A stretch of 64,000 bases of DNA from Streptomyces sp. ISL-10 (GTDB lineage Bacteria > Actinomycetota > Actinomycetes > Streptomycetales > Streptomycetaceae): the NCBI RefSeq assembly GCF_018614575.1, contig NZ_JAGGOJ010000008.1, positions 186,001-250,000 on the forward strand, read 5' to 3'. Position numbers and translations under genes: made by a program. Under the pieces are notes generated by a model. That model searched no databases. It had not been told where the DNA came from and saw only the letters and a program-made list of their open reading frames with translations. Below are positions 1-8,746 of the stretch, in pieces; position 1 is the first letter of the stretch, and each line of letters opens with the position of its first letter.

Positions 1-618
1 TACTTCCACGACCTGGTCGCCCGGCGTCGCGCGGCCCCCGGCTCCGACTTGACCAGCGCCTTCGTCAAGGCCCGCGACGCCGGTGGCGAGCTGACGGAGC
101 AGGAGCTGGTCGCCAACCTGATGCTGCTGCTCGTCGCCGCCGCCGAGGCGCCGCAGGACCTGCTCAGCAACATGGTGCGGCTCGCCCTGGAGCACCCCGT
201 GGAGCGGGCCCGGCTGTGCGAGGACCCGCAGTCGGCCGCCGGATTCGTCGACGAGACGCTCCGCTTCGACCCGGCGGTGCAGGCGCTCAACCGGGTCGCC
301 GCGCGGGACCTGGAGTTCTTCGGGGTGAAGGTCGCCGCCGGAGTCCCGCTCACCCTGCTCATCGCCGCGGGGAACCGCGACCCGCGACGCTTCACCGACC
401 CCGGCGTCTTCGACCCGTCGCGGCCGGACAACCAGCCGCTCACCTTCAGCGGCGGTGCCCATTACTGCCTCGGGGCGGCGCTGGCCCGGATGTCCGCGGA
501 GACCGCTGTGCCCAAGCTGCTGAACCGGCTGCCCGGCATGGCCCTGGTCGGCCCACCCACGTTCCGCAACCAGATCGTGCAGCGCGGACACGACCGGCTG
601 CTCGTCACGACCGGCTGA
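1..618 (+). CDS. Cytochrome P450, 5'-truncated by window edge
   Basis: C-terminal 205 residues of a bacterial class I P450; the frame is open from base 1, so the start lies outside the window. The ExxR motif is ETLR and the haem-binding loop FSGGAHYCLG carries the cysteine ligand. The I-helix reads LLLVAAAEAPQDLL, where most P450s have (A/G)Gx(D/E)T: the acid is kept (E) but the oxygen-activating threonine is alanine followed by proline. Some macrolide P450s also lack this Thr and work by substrate-assisted proton delivery, so the enzyme is not necessarily dead. It is co-directional with the polyyne-type genes that start about 100 bp downstream, and P450s that oxidise the chain accompany known polyyne clusters. 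The substrate cannot be told from sequence. Confidence 0.93.
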   Translation, partial: YFHDLVARRRAAPGSDLTSAFVKARDAGGELTEQELVANLMLLLVAAAEAPQDLLSNMVRLALEHPVERARLCEDPQSAAGFVDETLRFDPAVQALNRVAARDLEFFGVKVAAGVPLTLLIAAGNRDPRRFTDPGVFDPSRPDNQPLTFSGGAHYCLGAALARMSAETAVPKLLNRLPGMALVGPPTFRNQIVQRGHDRLLVTTG

Positions 619-690
619 CCGGACCGTGTTCTCAACGGCCGGTCCATCCGCGGGGCACGCGCCGCTCGCGTACGCACAGCGGCAGGACCA

Positions 691-708
691 CGGCGGACCC
701 GTCCGCCG
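691..708. promoter_or_regulatory. GC-rich inverted repeat just before the alpha/beta hydrolase RBS
   Basis: Two 8-base arms (691-698 and 701-708) separated by 2 bases lie 5 bases upstream of the AGAGGA ribosome-binding site of the next gene. It could be a small operator or an mRNA structure affecting initiation; this is inference only. Confidence 0.25.
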
Positions 709-725
709 AAACGAGAGGAATGCAC

Positions 726-1619
726 GTGCCAACGAACACACCGTCCGGCGACCTGGAGCTCGCGGCTTCCCTGGACGGGGACTTCACGAGTGAACACGCC
801 GACGTCAACGGGGTCCGGCTGCACTATGTGGCCGGTGGGCAAGGAGAGCCGTTGGTGCTGCTGCCCGGCTGGCCGGAGACGTGGTGGGAATACCGAAAGG
901 TCATGCCGGCGCTGGCAGAGCGTTTCCGTGTAATCGCCGTCGACATACGCGGAATGGGCGGGTCCAGCAAGCCCGCCGCCGGGTACGACAAGAAGTCGAT
1001 GGCCGGGGATATTCACGCCCTGGCCGGACATCTCGGTTACGACCGCATTAATATCGCCGGTCATGGGATCGGCTCCATGGTTGCATTCAGCCACGCCGTC
1101 AACCATCCGTCGGCCACCGCGAAGCTGGCGATGCTGAATACAACTCACATAGACGAGAACTATCACGAATTCCGTATCATGCCTCGGCCCACCGACCCGG
1201 GACCGCACCGCTGGTGGCTCGCCTTCAACCTGGTGCCTGATTTCCCGGAAAAGGTGCTGGCCGGCCGGTACCGCCACATGGTCGACTACATGTTCGGCCT
1301 CAGTCTGGTGAACCCGGACGCCATCACCTCCCGCGACCGCGACGTCTACGCGCATGCGTACGACTCGCCGGAGGCCATCCGCGCGAGTCAGGCCTGGTTC
1401 CAGGCGTATCAGCAGGACATCGACGACTTCCGCGGGTACGGCAAGGTGACCGTGCCCATGCTGGGGCTCGCGTACGGCGGCTTCTTCGAGTACATGCAGA
1501 AGGTGCTGCCCACTCAGGGAACCGACGTGCGTGTGGCCGAGGTCAAGGACACCCGCAACTATCTCGTGGAGGAGCAGCCCGAGGCCGTCGTATCGGAGTT
1601 CATCGAATTCTTCGGCTGA
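726..1619 (+). CDS. Epoxide-hydrolase-family alpha/beta hydrolase lacking catalytic residues
   Basis: 297-residue alpha/beta-hydrolase fold protein most like soluble epoxide hydrolases (N-terminal DVNGVRLHYVAGG, oxyanion-region PGWPETWWEY, cap region rich in aromatics). In active family members the nucleophile elbow is GHDxG; here it reads GHGIGS, so the Asp nucleophile is Gly. The C-terminal catalytic His (usually GHFxxEE) is replaced in DTRNYLVEEQPE by Asn. Two members of the triad are therefore gone while the fold and length are kept. Start: AGAGGA at 714-719 touches an ATG at 720, whereas the GTG at 726 has a 6-base spacer and is preferred. It stands between the P450 and the thioesterase-like gene. 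A binding, scaffold or chaperone role, or new chemistry, is possible; epoxide hydrolysis by the usual mechanism is unlikely. Confidence 0.85.
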   Translation: MPTNTPSGDLELAASLDGDFTSEHADVNGVRLHYVAGGQGEPLVLLPGWPETWWEYRKVMPALAERFRVIAVDIRGMGGSSKPAAGYDKKSMAGDIHALAGHLGYDRINIAGHGIGSMVAFSHAVNHPSATAKLAMLNTTHIDENYHEFRIMPRPTDPGPHRWWLAFNLVPDFPEKVLAGRYRHMVDYMFGLSLVNPDAITSRDRDVYAHAYDSPEAIRASQAWFQAYQQDIDDFRGYGKVTVPMLGLAYGGFFEYMQKVLPTQGTDVRVAEVKDTRNYLVEEQPEAVVSEFIEFFG

Positions 1620-1784
1620 CCGGGGCGCGATTCCCGTCGGTCGCGGACGACCGGCGTCGGCATGCTCCGGGAAGCATGTGAACCCGGGACATGACGACGC
1701 CGTTCGCCGGAATGTTTCATTCAGTTCATGACGGCCCACGATTCCACCATTGTGGTGCCTGTCACAGGTGGATATGCCTGCCGA

Positions 1785-2612
1785 ATGAGCCCGGCACAGG
1801 CTACTGTTGGGTACATGCTGAGTACCCACGATGCAAGCGAACCTGGAGCATTACTGGGAAAGCCGGCCGGCGGGTGGATCGAGGCGGAAGGCCATCTGCA
1901 GGGATTCGGTGGATTTCACGGCGGACTTGCTCTCGCCCTGCTCGCCTCCGCGACGCAGTCGCATGTGCCCGGTCTTCAACTGCGGAGTATCACCGGACGC
2001 TTCGACCGGCCGATCGAGTCCGGCTTCACTGTCGCAAGTTCCCTCATCCGCTCAGGCAGGACCTCCGCCGCCGTGTCCGCCACGGCGAGGAGCGACAAAG
2101 GCCTGCACATCGAGGCATCGGCGGTCTACGGCGTGCCGGGTGAGGCCGCCTGGCAGCCCGTGGCGCCGACCGCGCCCGCGGCCCCGCGGCCGCAGGAATG
2201 CGAAGTGTTCGCCATTCCACCGGAGTTCGTGCCCATCTCCACCAGCATGGAGATCCGGCCGGTGGGGCCGGCGCGCCCCTACGCCGGCGGACCGGAGCCC
2301 GAACTCATCGCGTGGGTACGGCTCCTCGAGGACGACGATCCTCCGGACGTACTCCGCTCCGTCTTCCTCATGGACGCGCTCGCTCCCTCCTACACGGCCG
2401 TCCTCTCCCAGCTCGTCCTGGTGCCCACCGTCGAGCTGACGGTGAGGCCCGGTGCGGGGCTGGCCGGCGCATCCTCCCCGTGGATCCTCCTGCGGGCCAG
2501 GACGCTCGCCGCCTCAGCCGGTGGCTGGATCGACGAGCAAATAGACACCTGGGGTCCGGACGGAGCACACCTGGGCACCGCCCATCAGCTCCGGGTGGTC
2601 CGCGCGGGCTGA
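1785..2612 (+). CDS. Double hot-dog thioesterase-like protein
   Basis: About 275 residues with a TesB/4HBT_3-type double hot-dog layout: N-terminal GGFHGGLALALLASA matches the conserved GG(Y/H)xxALLLxA segment, and the C-terminal GTAHQLRVV matches the segment carrying the catalytic Gln of this family. The central part is proline/alanine rich. It could hydrolyse or edit acyl-CoA or acyl-ACP, or be a non-catalytic acyl-binding partner. The start is uncertain: ATG 1785 has AGGTGGA 12 bases upstream, ATG 1728 has no RBS, and ATG 1815 sits in a palindrome. A TTA codon is present at 1851-1853. It is transcribed toward the FAAL gene with a 47-base gap, so it probably belongs to the same locus. Confidence 0.7.
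   Translation: MSPAQATVGYMLSTHDASEPGALLGKPAGGWIEAEGHLQGFGGFHGGLALALLASATQSHVPGLQLRSITGRFDRPIESGFTVASSLIRSGRTSAAVSATARSDKGLHIEASAVYGVPGEAAWQPVAPTAPAAPRPQECEVFAIPPEFVPISTSMEIRPVGPARPYAGGPEPELIAWVRLLEDDDPPDVLRSVFLMDALAPSYTAVLSQLVLVPTVELTVRPGAGLAGASSPWILLRARTLAASAGGWIDEQIDTWGPDGAHLGTAHQLRVVRAG
1809..1827. promoter_or_regulatory. Inverted repeat GGGTAC-N7-GTACCC in the 5' part of the thioesterase-like gene
   Basis: Perfect 6-base arms at 1809-1814 and 1822-1827 enclose 7 bases that contain an in-frame ATG (1815). It may be an operator if translation starts at 1815, or chance if it starts upstream. Confidence 0.25.
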
Positions 2613-2659
2613 GGTGACGCGCGCACGATTCCTGAACTAACCCTGAAAGGCCGTTAGCT

Positions 2660-4450
2660 GTGGAACCGTTGGATCTCTCCTCGTCCAATCCCTCCTCCGG
2701 GGCATCGCTGGTGCACATCCTCGACCAGCGGGCCCGGGAAACGCCCGATCGGCTCGCCTTCCGATTCCTGCCCGACGGAACGAGCGAGCACGTCATCGAC
2801 TGGACCTACCGCGATCTCGCCGACCGCGCCGAGGCGGTCGCCGCCCGGCTGCACGACAGCGGCCTCGACAGCGGGCGAGTGGTCCTGGCCCTCGACCCCG
2901 GACTCGACTATGTGGCGGGCCTGTTCGGCATACTCCGGGCCGGATGCACCGCCGTACCTTCCTTCCCGCCCTTCGGACGACGCGCCGTGGCACGCTTCTT
3001 GTCCATCGTGGAGGACTGCGCCCCCCGAGCCGTTCTGACCCACGAGCGGTTCTCCGGCCAGGTGGACCGATTCCACGAGCAGTTGTCCGGTTTTCCGGAG
3101 AGGCCGCAGTGGATCTTCCCCGAGGAGGAGTTCTACCTGATCCGGCCCAAGGGCGGCGTACCGTTACGGGCTGTCGATCCGGCCCTGCTGCAGTACAGCT
3201 CGGGTTCCACCGGGGACCCCAAGGGAATCGTCCTCACCCATGACAACCTGGTGAGCAACTGCCGGGTCCTCGAAGGCCACATGGGCTTCGAGGAGGACCG
3301 GATCGGCTGCTCCTGGCTGCCTCCGTACCACGACATGGGGCTGATGGGCACCATCATGCTGGCGGTGCACGGGGGATGGCCCCTCGTCATGATGTCCCCG
3401 GTTCATTTCGTCCAGGACCCGTACCGCTGGCTCAAGGCGATCAGCGACCACAAGGTCACCATCACCGTCGGACCGAACTTCGCCTTCGACCTGTGTGCCA
3501 CGGCCATCGGCGACGACGAGCTCGCCGCACTCGACCTGAGCACCCTGCGGCAGGTCTTCTGCGGAAGCGAACCGGTGTCCGGTGCCACCCTCGAGCGATT
3601 CCGGGCGCGCTTCGAACCCGCGTGCGGCTTCGACGTCGCCTCGGTCATCCCCTGTTACGGGCTCGCAGAGGCCACCCTGTTCGTGTCCGGCAAGCCCGAG
3701 CGCAGCTCCGGGATCCGGACCGAGTGGCTGAGCAAGGAGGCGCTGGAGCGCGGTGAGGTGCGCAGGACCGGCAGCCAGGACGCCGACAAGGCGGTGGGTG
3801 TGGTCAGCTGCGGCGTGATCGCGGACGGACACGACGTCATCGTCGTCGACCCGGAGTCCGGCCGCCCGGTTTCGCCCGGCGGTGTGGGTGAACTGTGGGT
3901 CACCGGACCCAACGTGGCCACCGGCTACCTCAACCGGCCGGAGCTGACGAAGAGTACGTTCGGCGCCCGCCCGCAAGGACGTACGGACGGCCCCGAATAC
4001 CTGCGTACCGGAGATCTCGGCTTCCTGCTCGACGGGGAGCTGTTCGTCACGGGACGGCTGAAGGATCTGATCGTCATCAGTGGCCGCAATCTCCATCCCC
4101 AGGACATCGAGACGTCGGTCCTGCAGTCACACGAGGCGCTGCGCAGATCGGCCGCGTTCTCCGTGCGCAGCACGGCACACGACGAGGAGGAGGTCGTGGT
4201 CGTCGCCGAGTACCGCGGTACGGGCCGCGAGTTCGCGGCCGAAATGAGCGGGCTGAGGGAGCTGGTGACCGCGGCGGTGACGACAGACCACGGCGTCCGG
4301 CCGGCCGGCATCCACTTCGGGCCGCCGGGCACGGTCCTGATGACCACCAGCGGCAAGATCCGGCGCAGAGCGACACGGGACGCCTACCTCTCGGGAACTC
4401 TCAAGACATTCCCGACGGCCCCCGTGGCCGACCAGGTGGTCGTCGCATGA
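2660..4450 (+). CDS. Fatty acyl-AMP ligase (FAAL) of polyyne type
   Basis: 596-residue ANL-superfamily ligase with the FadD32/FAAL signature. The P-loop is YSSGSTGDPKG (about residue 178); downstream come the FAAL-typical block SWLPPYHDMGLMG, the CGSEPV and CYGLAEATLF segments, and the hinge block TGRLKDLIVISGRNLHPQDIE. FAALs activate a free fatty acid as the adenylate and pass it to an ACP rather than to CoA; the stand-alone ACP two genes downstream is the obvious acceptor. The start is GTG 2660 after a CTGAAAGG stretch. A TTA codon occurs in frame at 3164-3166. The stop overlaps the next ATG (ATGA), implying translational coupling to desaturase 1. This is the loading enzyme of the proposed polyyne pathway. 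Confidence 0.93.
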   Translation: MEPLDLSSSNPSSGASLVHILDQRARETPDRLAFRFLPDGTSEHVIDWTYRDLADRAEAVAARLHDSGLDSGRVVLALDPGLDYVAGLFGILRAGCTAVPSFPPFGRRAVARFLSIVEDCAPRAVLTHERFSGQVDRFHEQLSGFPERPQWIFPEEEFYLIRPKGGVPLRAVDPALLQYSSGSTGDPKGIVLTHDNLVSNCRVLEGHMGFEEDRIGCSWLPPYHDMGLMGTIMLAVHGGWPLVMMSPVHFVQDPYRWLKAISDHKVTITVGPNFAFDLCATAIGDDELAALDLSTLRQVFCGSEPVSGATLERFRARFEPACGFDVASVIPCYGLAEATLFVSGKPERSSGIRTEWLSKEALERGEVRRTGSQDADKAVGVVSCGVIADGHDVIVVDPESGRPVSPGGVGELWVTGPNVATGYLNRPELTKSTFGARPQGRTDGPEYLRTGDLGFLLDGELFVTGRLKDLIVISGRNLHPQDIETSVLQSHEALRRSAAFSVRSTAHDEEEVVVVAEYRGTGREFAAEMSGLRELVTAAVTTDHGVRPAGIHFGPPGTVLMTTSGKIRRRATRDAYLSGTLKTFPTAPVADQVVVA

Positions 4451-5418
4451 GCGCCGCCGACACAGGAGCCGGCCGGGCGGTGCCCGGCCAGGACGCAGCG
4501 CAGGCGGCGGCGGGCGGTGTGGACCTGGCCGCGCGCAGGCTCGCCTGGGTCACCGTGGTGGTGCCCACCCTCGGCATGGCGGCGGCCGTCGTCTTCTCCT
4601 TGCGGTACGGCTTCACCTGGTACGACGGTCTGTTACTGGTAGTCATGTACCTGATCACCTCGTTGGGGGTCGAGGGCGGCTTCCATCGGTTCTTCTCCCA
4701 CCGCTCCTTCTCCGCCGGGCCGGCCATGACCGCCTTCTGGGGAATCGCCGGCAGCATGGCTGCTCAGGGGCCGGTCGTGTTCTGGGTCGCGATCCACCGT
4801 CAGCACCACGCCTTCACCGACCGGGACGGCGATCCGCACTCGCCCCGGGCGCTCGGTCCGGGGCTGGGCGCCCGGCTGCGCGGGTTCTGGCACGGCCATG
4901 TCGGCTGGCTGTTCACCGTGCGCCGCCAGAACTGGAGCAAGCGCGCCCCGGACCTCGTGCGGGACCGGCTGGTCATGCGGCTCAACCAGTACTACCTCGT
5001 CTGGGTGCTGGCCGGACTCGCGCTTCCCGCGATGCTCGGCTGGCTGCTCGGCGGCGGCACCGTGCGCGGCGCCGTCGGCGGCCTCCTCTGGGGTGGCCTG
5101 GCCCGGATCTTCCTCCTCGACCATGTGACCTGGGGAGTGAACTCGTTCGGTCACACGCTGGGAAACCGTCCGTATCGCACAAGGGACAACAGCAGAAACG
5201 TTGCACCGCTCGCTGCACTGTCGGTGGGCGGCTCCTGGCACAACAACCACCATGCGCGTCCCGCGCTGGCACACAACCGGCACGGACTGTGGCAGATCGA
5301 CCCGACGGGCGCCGTCATCCGGGCCCTGGAGGTGCTCGGTCTGGTCTCCGACGCGCGCTATCCCGACCGGATGCGCGGCGATGAGCAGCGCATACCTGCG
5401 GAAGAGAAGAGGAGCTGA
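4447..5418 (+). CDS. Membrane acyl desaturase/acetylenase 1 (SCD-type)
   Basis: 323-residue di-iron membrane desaturase of the delta-9 acyl (stearoyl-CoA desaturase-like) family. All three histidine boxes are intact: HRFFSH, HRQHH and HNNHH; the additional ligand segment NSFGH keeps both Asn and His. Hydrophobic segments flank the boxes (VVPTLGMAAAVVF, LLLVVMYLITSL, LVWVLAGLALPAMLGW). It probably inserts a double bond, or oxidises one to a triple bond, in an ACP-bound chain. The ATG at 4447 overlaps the FAAL stop by 4 bases. A TTA codon at 4633-4635 makes translation a likely bldA target. The 5' extension of the open frame upstream of 4447 is rejected because it runs inside FAAL in another frame. 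Confidence 0.92.
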   Translation: MSAADTGAGRAVPGQDAAQAAAGGVDLAARRLAWVTVVVPTLGMAAAVVFSLRYGFTWYDGLLLVVMYLITSLGVEGGFHRFFSHRSFSAGPAMTAFWGIAGSMAAQGPVVFWVAIHRQHHAFTDRDGDPHSPRALGPGLGARLRGFWHGHVGWLFTVRRQNWSKRAPDLVRDRLVMRLNQYYLVWVLAGLALPAMLGWLLGGGTVRGAVGGLLWGGLARIFLLDHVTWGVNSFGHTLGNRPYRTRDNSRNVAPLAALSVGGSWHNNHHARPALAHNRHGLWQIDPTGAVIRALEVLGLVSDARYPDRMRGDEQRIPAEEKRS

Positions 5419-5421
5419 GCG

Positions 5422-6384
5422 ATGTCATCGGCCATCTCGGCCACCACCCCCAGCGCCGTCGCGAACGCCGTCGTCAGACTCGACCCCGTCAGCCTGCGGA
5501 TCAAGCGGTTCTCCGCGCTGACCACCATGACGCTGCCGCTCATCGGCACCGCGGCGGCGGTCTACTTCCTGTGGAGCGGGCAGTTCACCGCGACGGACCT
5601 GTGGCTGTTCGGCGTCATGTACTTCGTCCACATGTTCGGCATCACGGTCGGATTCCACCGCTATCTCGCTCACAAGGCGTTCAAGACATCCGCCGCGTTC
5701 GAGGGCATCATGATGATCACGGGCTCCATGGGAGCCCAGGGCCCGCTGATGTTCTGGGTCACCACGCACCGCAGGCACCACCGGTTCAGCGACCAGGAGG
5801 GTGACCCGCACTCACCCAACCTGCACGGCTGGGACCTCAAAGCCCGCATGCGCGGTCTCTGGTACGCGCACATGCCGTGGATGCTCAGCCCGGAGACCAC
5901 CAAGTGGACCGTCTTCGGCCCCGACGTGCTGCGCAGCCGGCGGCTGATGTACTACCACCGCACCTACCCACTGTGGGTGATCAGCGGCCTGCTGATCCCG
6001 GCCGCCATCGGTTTCGCGATCGAGCAGACGGCGATGTCCGCACTGACCGGTCTCGTCTTCGGCGGCCTGGCGCGTATCTTCGTCGCCAACCAGGCGGCGT
6101 GGTGCGTCGGATCGATCTGCCACGCCTTCGGCGGACGCCCCTTCGACAACGAGGACCGCAGCGCCAACAACTGGCCGGTCGCCATCCTCACCTTCGGTGA
6201 AGGGCTGCAGAACAACCACCACGCCTTCCCCGGTTCCTACCGGCACGGCGTCAGGTGGTGGGAGCCCGACCTGAGCGGGTGGCTGCTCGCAGGCCTCGGC
6301 AAACTCCGCGTCGTGTGGAGCCTGCGCGAACCCGACAAGACGACCATCGCCAAACGCAAGGAACAGGCACGGGCGGCGGCTTGA
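5422..6384 (+). CDS. Membrane acyl desaturase 2 (SCD-type) with altered di-iron site
   Basis: 320-residue paralogue of the preceding desaturase. Boxes 1 and 2 are normal (HRYLAH, HRRHH) but box 3 reads GEGLQNNHHAFP: the first His of HxxHH is Gln (codon CAG at 6208-6210). The segment normally NSxxH, whose Asn holds an iron through water in mouse SCD1, reads GSICH, so that Asn is Gly. Two residues at the second metal site are therefore changed, while the neighbouring desaturase keeps both. It may be an acetylenase with altered chemistry, an enzyme with one weakened iron site, or a structural partner. GAGGAG precedes ATG 5422 and only 3 bases separate it from the upstream stop. Confidence 0.92.
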   Translation: MSSAISATTPSAVANAVVRLDPVSLRIKRFSALTTMTLPLIGTAAAVYFLWSGQFTATDLWLFGVMYFVHMFGITVGFHRYLAHKAFKTSAAFEGIMMITGSMGAQGPLMFWVTTHRRHHRFSDQEGDPHSPNLHGWDLKARMRGLWYAHMPWMLSPETTKWTVFGPDVLRSRRLMYYHRTYPLWVISGLLIPAAIGFAIEQTAMSALTGLVFGGLARIFVANQAAWCVGSICHAFGGRPFDNEDRSANNWPVAILTFGEGLQNNHHAFPGSYRHGVRWWEPDLSGWLLAGLGKLRVVWSLREPDKTTIAKRKEQARAAA

Positions 6385-6427
6385 GGAAGCCGCGCCCACT
6401 CGGCACCAACGAGACAGGAGCGTGCAG

Positions 6428-6718
6428 GTGTTCAAGAGGAAGAAGGCGGTTCCGCAGCCCCAGGGGCCCCTGACGGAGGAGTCACTCAAGCAGTGGCTCA
6501 CCGACTATCTGGCGGTCCACGCCGAGATCCCGCGGGACACCATCGACACCCAGAAGACGTTCGAGTCCTACGGACTCGACTCACGGGTGGCGGTTCAAGT
6601 GTCCGGGGCCCTCGAGAAGATCGTCGAGCGCCGGCTCTCGCCCGGCCTGCTCTACGAGTACCAGTCCATCGACGCCCTGAGCCAGTACCTGGCCAAGGAG
6701 CTCAGACTCACCCCCTAG
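6428..6718 (+). CDS. Stand-alone acyl carrier protein
   Basis: Acidic ACP of 96 residues with a basic start (FKRKK). The 4'-phosphopantetheine serine is in YGLDSRVAV, a DSR variant of the usual DSL/DSM. Helix IV-like SIDALSQYLAKEL closes the domain. It should carry the fatty chain from FAAL through desaturation to release, as the dedicated ACPs of polyyne and terminal-alkyne pathways do. Start choice: ACAGGAG ends at 6420, giving a 1-base spacer to GTG 6422 but 7 bases to GTG 6428, so 6428 is preferred. It lies between desaturases 2 and 3, the same place as in proteobacterial polyyne clusters. Confidence 0.9.
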   Translation: MFKRKKAVPQPQGPLTEESLKQWLTDYLAVHAEIPRDTIDTQKTFESYGLDSRVAVQVSGALEKIVERRLSPGLLYEYQSIDALSQYLAKELRLTP

Positions 6719-6773
6719 GCCTTAGGGCCTTCCTTGGACCACTGGCATCGACCGTTGTCACAAAGGAGACGAC

Positions 6774-7877
6774 ATGGGTGCATTCGACTTCCCTTCGGCA
6801 CCGGACGAACACTTCCAGACGTTTCTTGCCCAGGCGGAGCAGATCGAGGGCGAACGCCTCGCGAGCGCGATACCGAAGGAGTACTTCGAGCCGCGCGTGG
6901 GCCGTGGCATGGTCGGCTTCACCGTCAGCTGGCTGCTGTACGCGGGCGCGATCGTGGGCGTGGCGTGGGCTCCGCACTGGGCGCTCTGGTTACCCCTGTG
7001 GGTCGTGGCCGGCCTCGGCGGGTGGGGACTGCACTGCATCGCGCACGACTGCGGGCACGGTTCCTTCTCACGTTCCCGCAAGCTCAATTACGCGATCGGG
7101 CATATCTCACTGCTGCCGCTGATCTATCCGTTCCACGCCTGGCGGCATGTACACAATATGCATCACACCAGTACCAACCATCTTGAACTCGACACCGACT
7201 GGCGCCCCCTTCCGGCGGGCATGTTCGACCGGATGTCCCTGTGGGGCAAGGCGGTGTACATCTCGACCCGCACCTGGGCGTTCTGGGGCGGCACGATCAA
7301 CTACTGGGTGGAGTCCGGGTTCCGGCCCGGATTCTTCCCGAAGGCGGGCCAGCGGCGCGAGGTGCGGCGCTCGATGGCGTTCGTCGCCGCCGTTGCCGTG
7401 CCGTACTGCGCGGCGCTGGTGTACTTCGCCGGTGTCCAGGGGCTGCTGCTCTACTTCGTCGCGCCCTGGCTCGCCACCCACGCCTGGTTCAGCGCGACCA
7501 CGCTCATGCACCACAGTGCCAGCGACGTGCCGTACCTGACGGCCGAGCACTGGACGCGCAACGCCAGTCGGCTGCTGGTCACCACGGACTACGTCTACCC
7601 CAGGTGGCTGCTGTTCCTCACGCACAACATCTCGATCCATACGGCGCATCACGTGGCCCCGGTGGTGCCGCACTACAACTTGCCCAAGGCCCAGGAGATG
7701 CTCAAGCAGCAGTATCCGGGCCTGGTGCGAGAACGCAGATTCACCTTCGGGCAGATGTGGCGCATCGTGCGCCATCTGCACTTCTACGACACGGAGTCCG
7801 GGTTCTACTCCGACCTGGCCAGGAGCAAGGTGACACCGGAGACGCCCGCGTCCGTGGGCGCCGAGGGAACCCGGTGA
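6774..7877 (+). CDS. Membrane fatty acid desaturase 3 (delta-12 type)
   Basis: 367-residue desaturase of the omega-6/delta-12 (FA_desaturase) family, distinct from the two SCD-type enzymes upstream. The histidine boxes are HDCGH, HNMHH and HTAHH, with hydrophobic stretches [17 protein letters not shown] and [19 protein letters not shown]. In polyyne pathways an enzyme of this class works with the two others to build conjugated triple bonds. A TTA codon is in frame at 6990-6992. The gap to the ACP gene is 54 bases; AAGGAGAC precedes the ATG. Its stop overlaps the start of the hydrolase gene (GTGA). Confidence 0.92.
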   Translation: MGAFDFPSAPDEHFQTFLAQAEQIEGERLASAIPKEYFEPRVGRGMVGFTVSWLLYAGAIVGVAWAPHWALWLPLWVVAGLGGWGLHCIAHDCGHGSFSRSRKLNYAIGHISLLPLIYPFHAWRHVHNMHHTSTNHLELDTDWRPLPAGMFDRMSLWGKAVYISTRTWAFWGGTINYWVESGFRPGFFPKAGQRREVRRSMAFVAAVAVPYCAALVYFAGVQGLLLYFVAPWLATHAWFSATTLMHHSASDVPYLTAEHWTRNASRLLVTTDYVYPRWLLFLTHNISIHTAHHVAPVVPHYNLPKAQEMLKQQYPGLVRERRFTFGQMWRIVRHLHFYDTESGFYSDLARSKVTPETPASVGAEGTR

Positions 7878-8746
7878 CGGCACGGCTGCTGCGCAGGTTC
7901 GCCCACACCGCTCTCGGGGCCCTGGCCCCGAGAGCGGGTGTGCGGTGGGCGACCGATGTGTTCAGCAGCACGCGCACCCTCGGCCTGCACCCGGACAACG
8001 TGCTGCCCCTCGGGGCCGACCGGTTCACCGTCGCCGGCAACGCCGACGTACCGAGCGGATTTCTGTGGGGCGGCGGCGAGGACGCGGCCGAGGGTACCGC
8101 GCTGCTGGTGCACGGCTGGGCCGCGGACAGCAGCAGCATGCATTCGCTCGTCCCTCCGCTGCGCGACCTCGGCTTCCGGGTGGCGGCCTTCGACGGTCCC
8201 GCCCATGGGGTGCGCGACGGGGACCAGGCGACCATGACGCAGTACACCCGGGCCGTCGGCGCCGTACTGGACACGCTCGGCGACGTACGCGTCGTCGTGG
8301 CGCACTCGCTGGGCAGCGTCGCGGCGATCGGTGCGGCCGTGGAGCGGACTGGAAAGCCGCTCGACTGCGCCGTCCTCGTTGCCCCGGCCGCCACGCTGGG
8401 CGGGGTCCTGGACCGGTGGGACGGTGCGGGCCTGCGGTTGACGCCCGCTGTGGTGGAAGGCATCCACGGCGAGCTGCACCGCCGCAACGGCGTGCCTGTC
8501 AGCCACTGGGACGTGGTCGGGCTCGGCGCCTCATTCGACCGGCCGGTGCTGGTCATGCACGACCCCGACGACCCGATGGTGCCGTACTCCGACGCGGTCG
8601 CCATCGCCGCCGGACTGAAGGACGCAACGCTGGTGAGCAAGCCGGGGACCGGGCACATGGGCATCCTCATGTCGAAGGACGTGAGCGCCACCGTCTCCGC
8701 GTTCGTCGCCAGGCACATGAACAGGGACAGAGAAGGAATCGTATGA
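7874..8746 (+). CDS. Alpha/beta hydrolase, probable polyyne-releasing thioesterase
   Basis: 290-residue alpha/beta hydrolase with an apparently complete triad: nucleophile Ser in AHSLGS, acid in HDPDDPMVP and His in GTGHMG. The oxyanion region is [12 protein letters not shown]. Position after the third desaturase matches the thioesterase/hydrolase gene of polyyne clusters, where it frees the acid from the ACP. GTG 7874 overlaps the preceding stop by 4 bases; the open frame to the left of it lies inside desaturase 3 and is rejected. The next gene, rubredoxin, overlaps its stop by ATGA. An esterase or acyl-transfer role is an alternative. Confidence 0.88.
   Translation: MTARLLRRFAHTALGALAPRAGVRWATDVFSSTRTLGLHPDNVLPLGADRFTVAGNADVPSGFLWGGGEDAAEGTALLVHGWAADSSSMHSLVPPLRDLGFRVAAFDGPAHGVRDGDQATMTQYTRAVGAVLDTLGDVRVVVAHSLGSVAAIGAAVERTGKPLDCAVLVAPAATLGGVLDRWDGAGLRLTPAVVEGIHGELHRRNGVPVSHWDVVGLGASFDRPVLVMHDPDDPMVPYSDAVAIAAGLKDATLVSKPGTGHMGILMSKDVSATVSAFVARHMNRDREGIV

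Noticed and set aside
462..1829. 455-codon minus-strand frame across the P450, hydrolase and thioesterase region
   Set aside because: No family features; antisense to genes with clear motifs.
2660..6718. Terminal-alkyne tag pathway (single desaturase, JamABC-like) instead of a polyyne locus
   Set aside because: Three desaturases, a release hydrolase and rubredoxin are present and no PKS/NRPS follows, which fits a free polyyne acid better.
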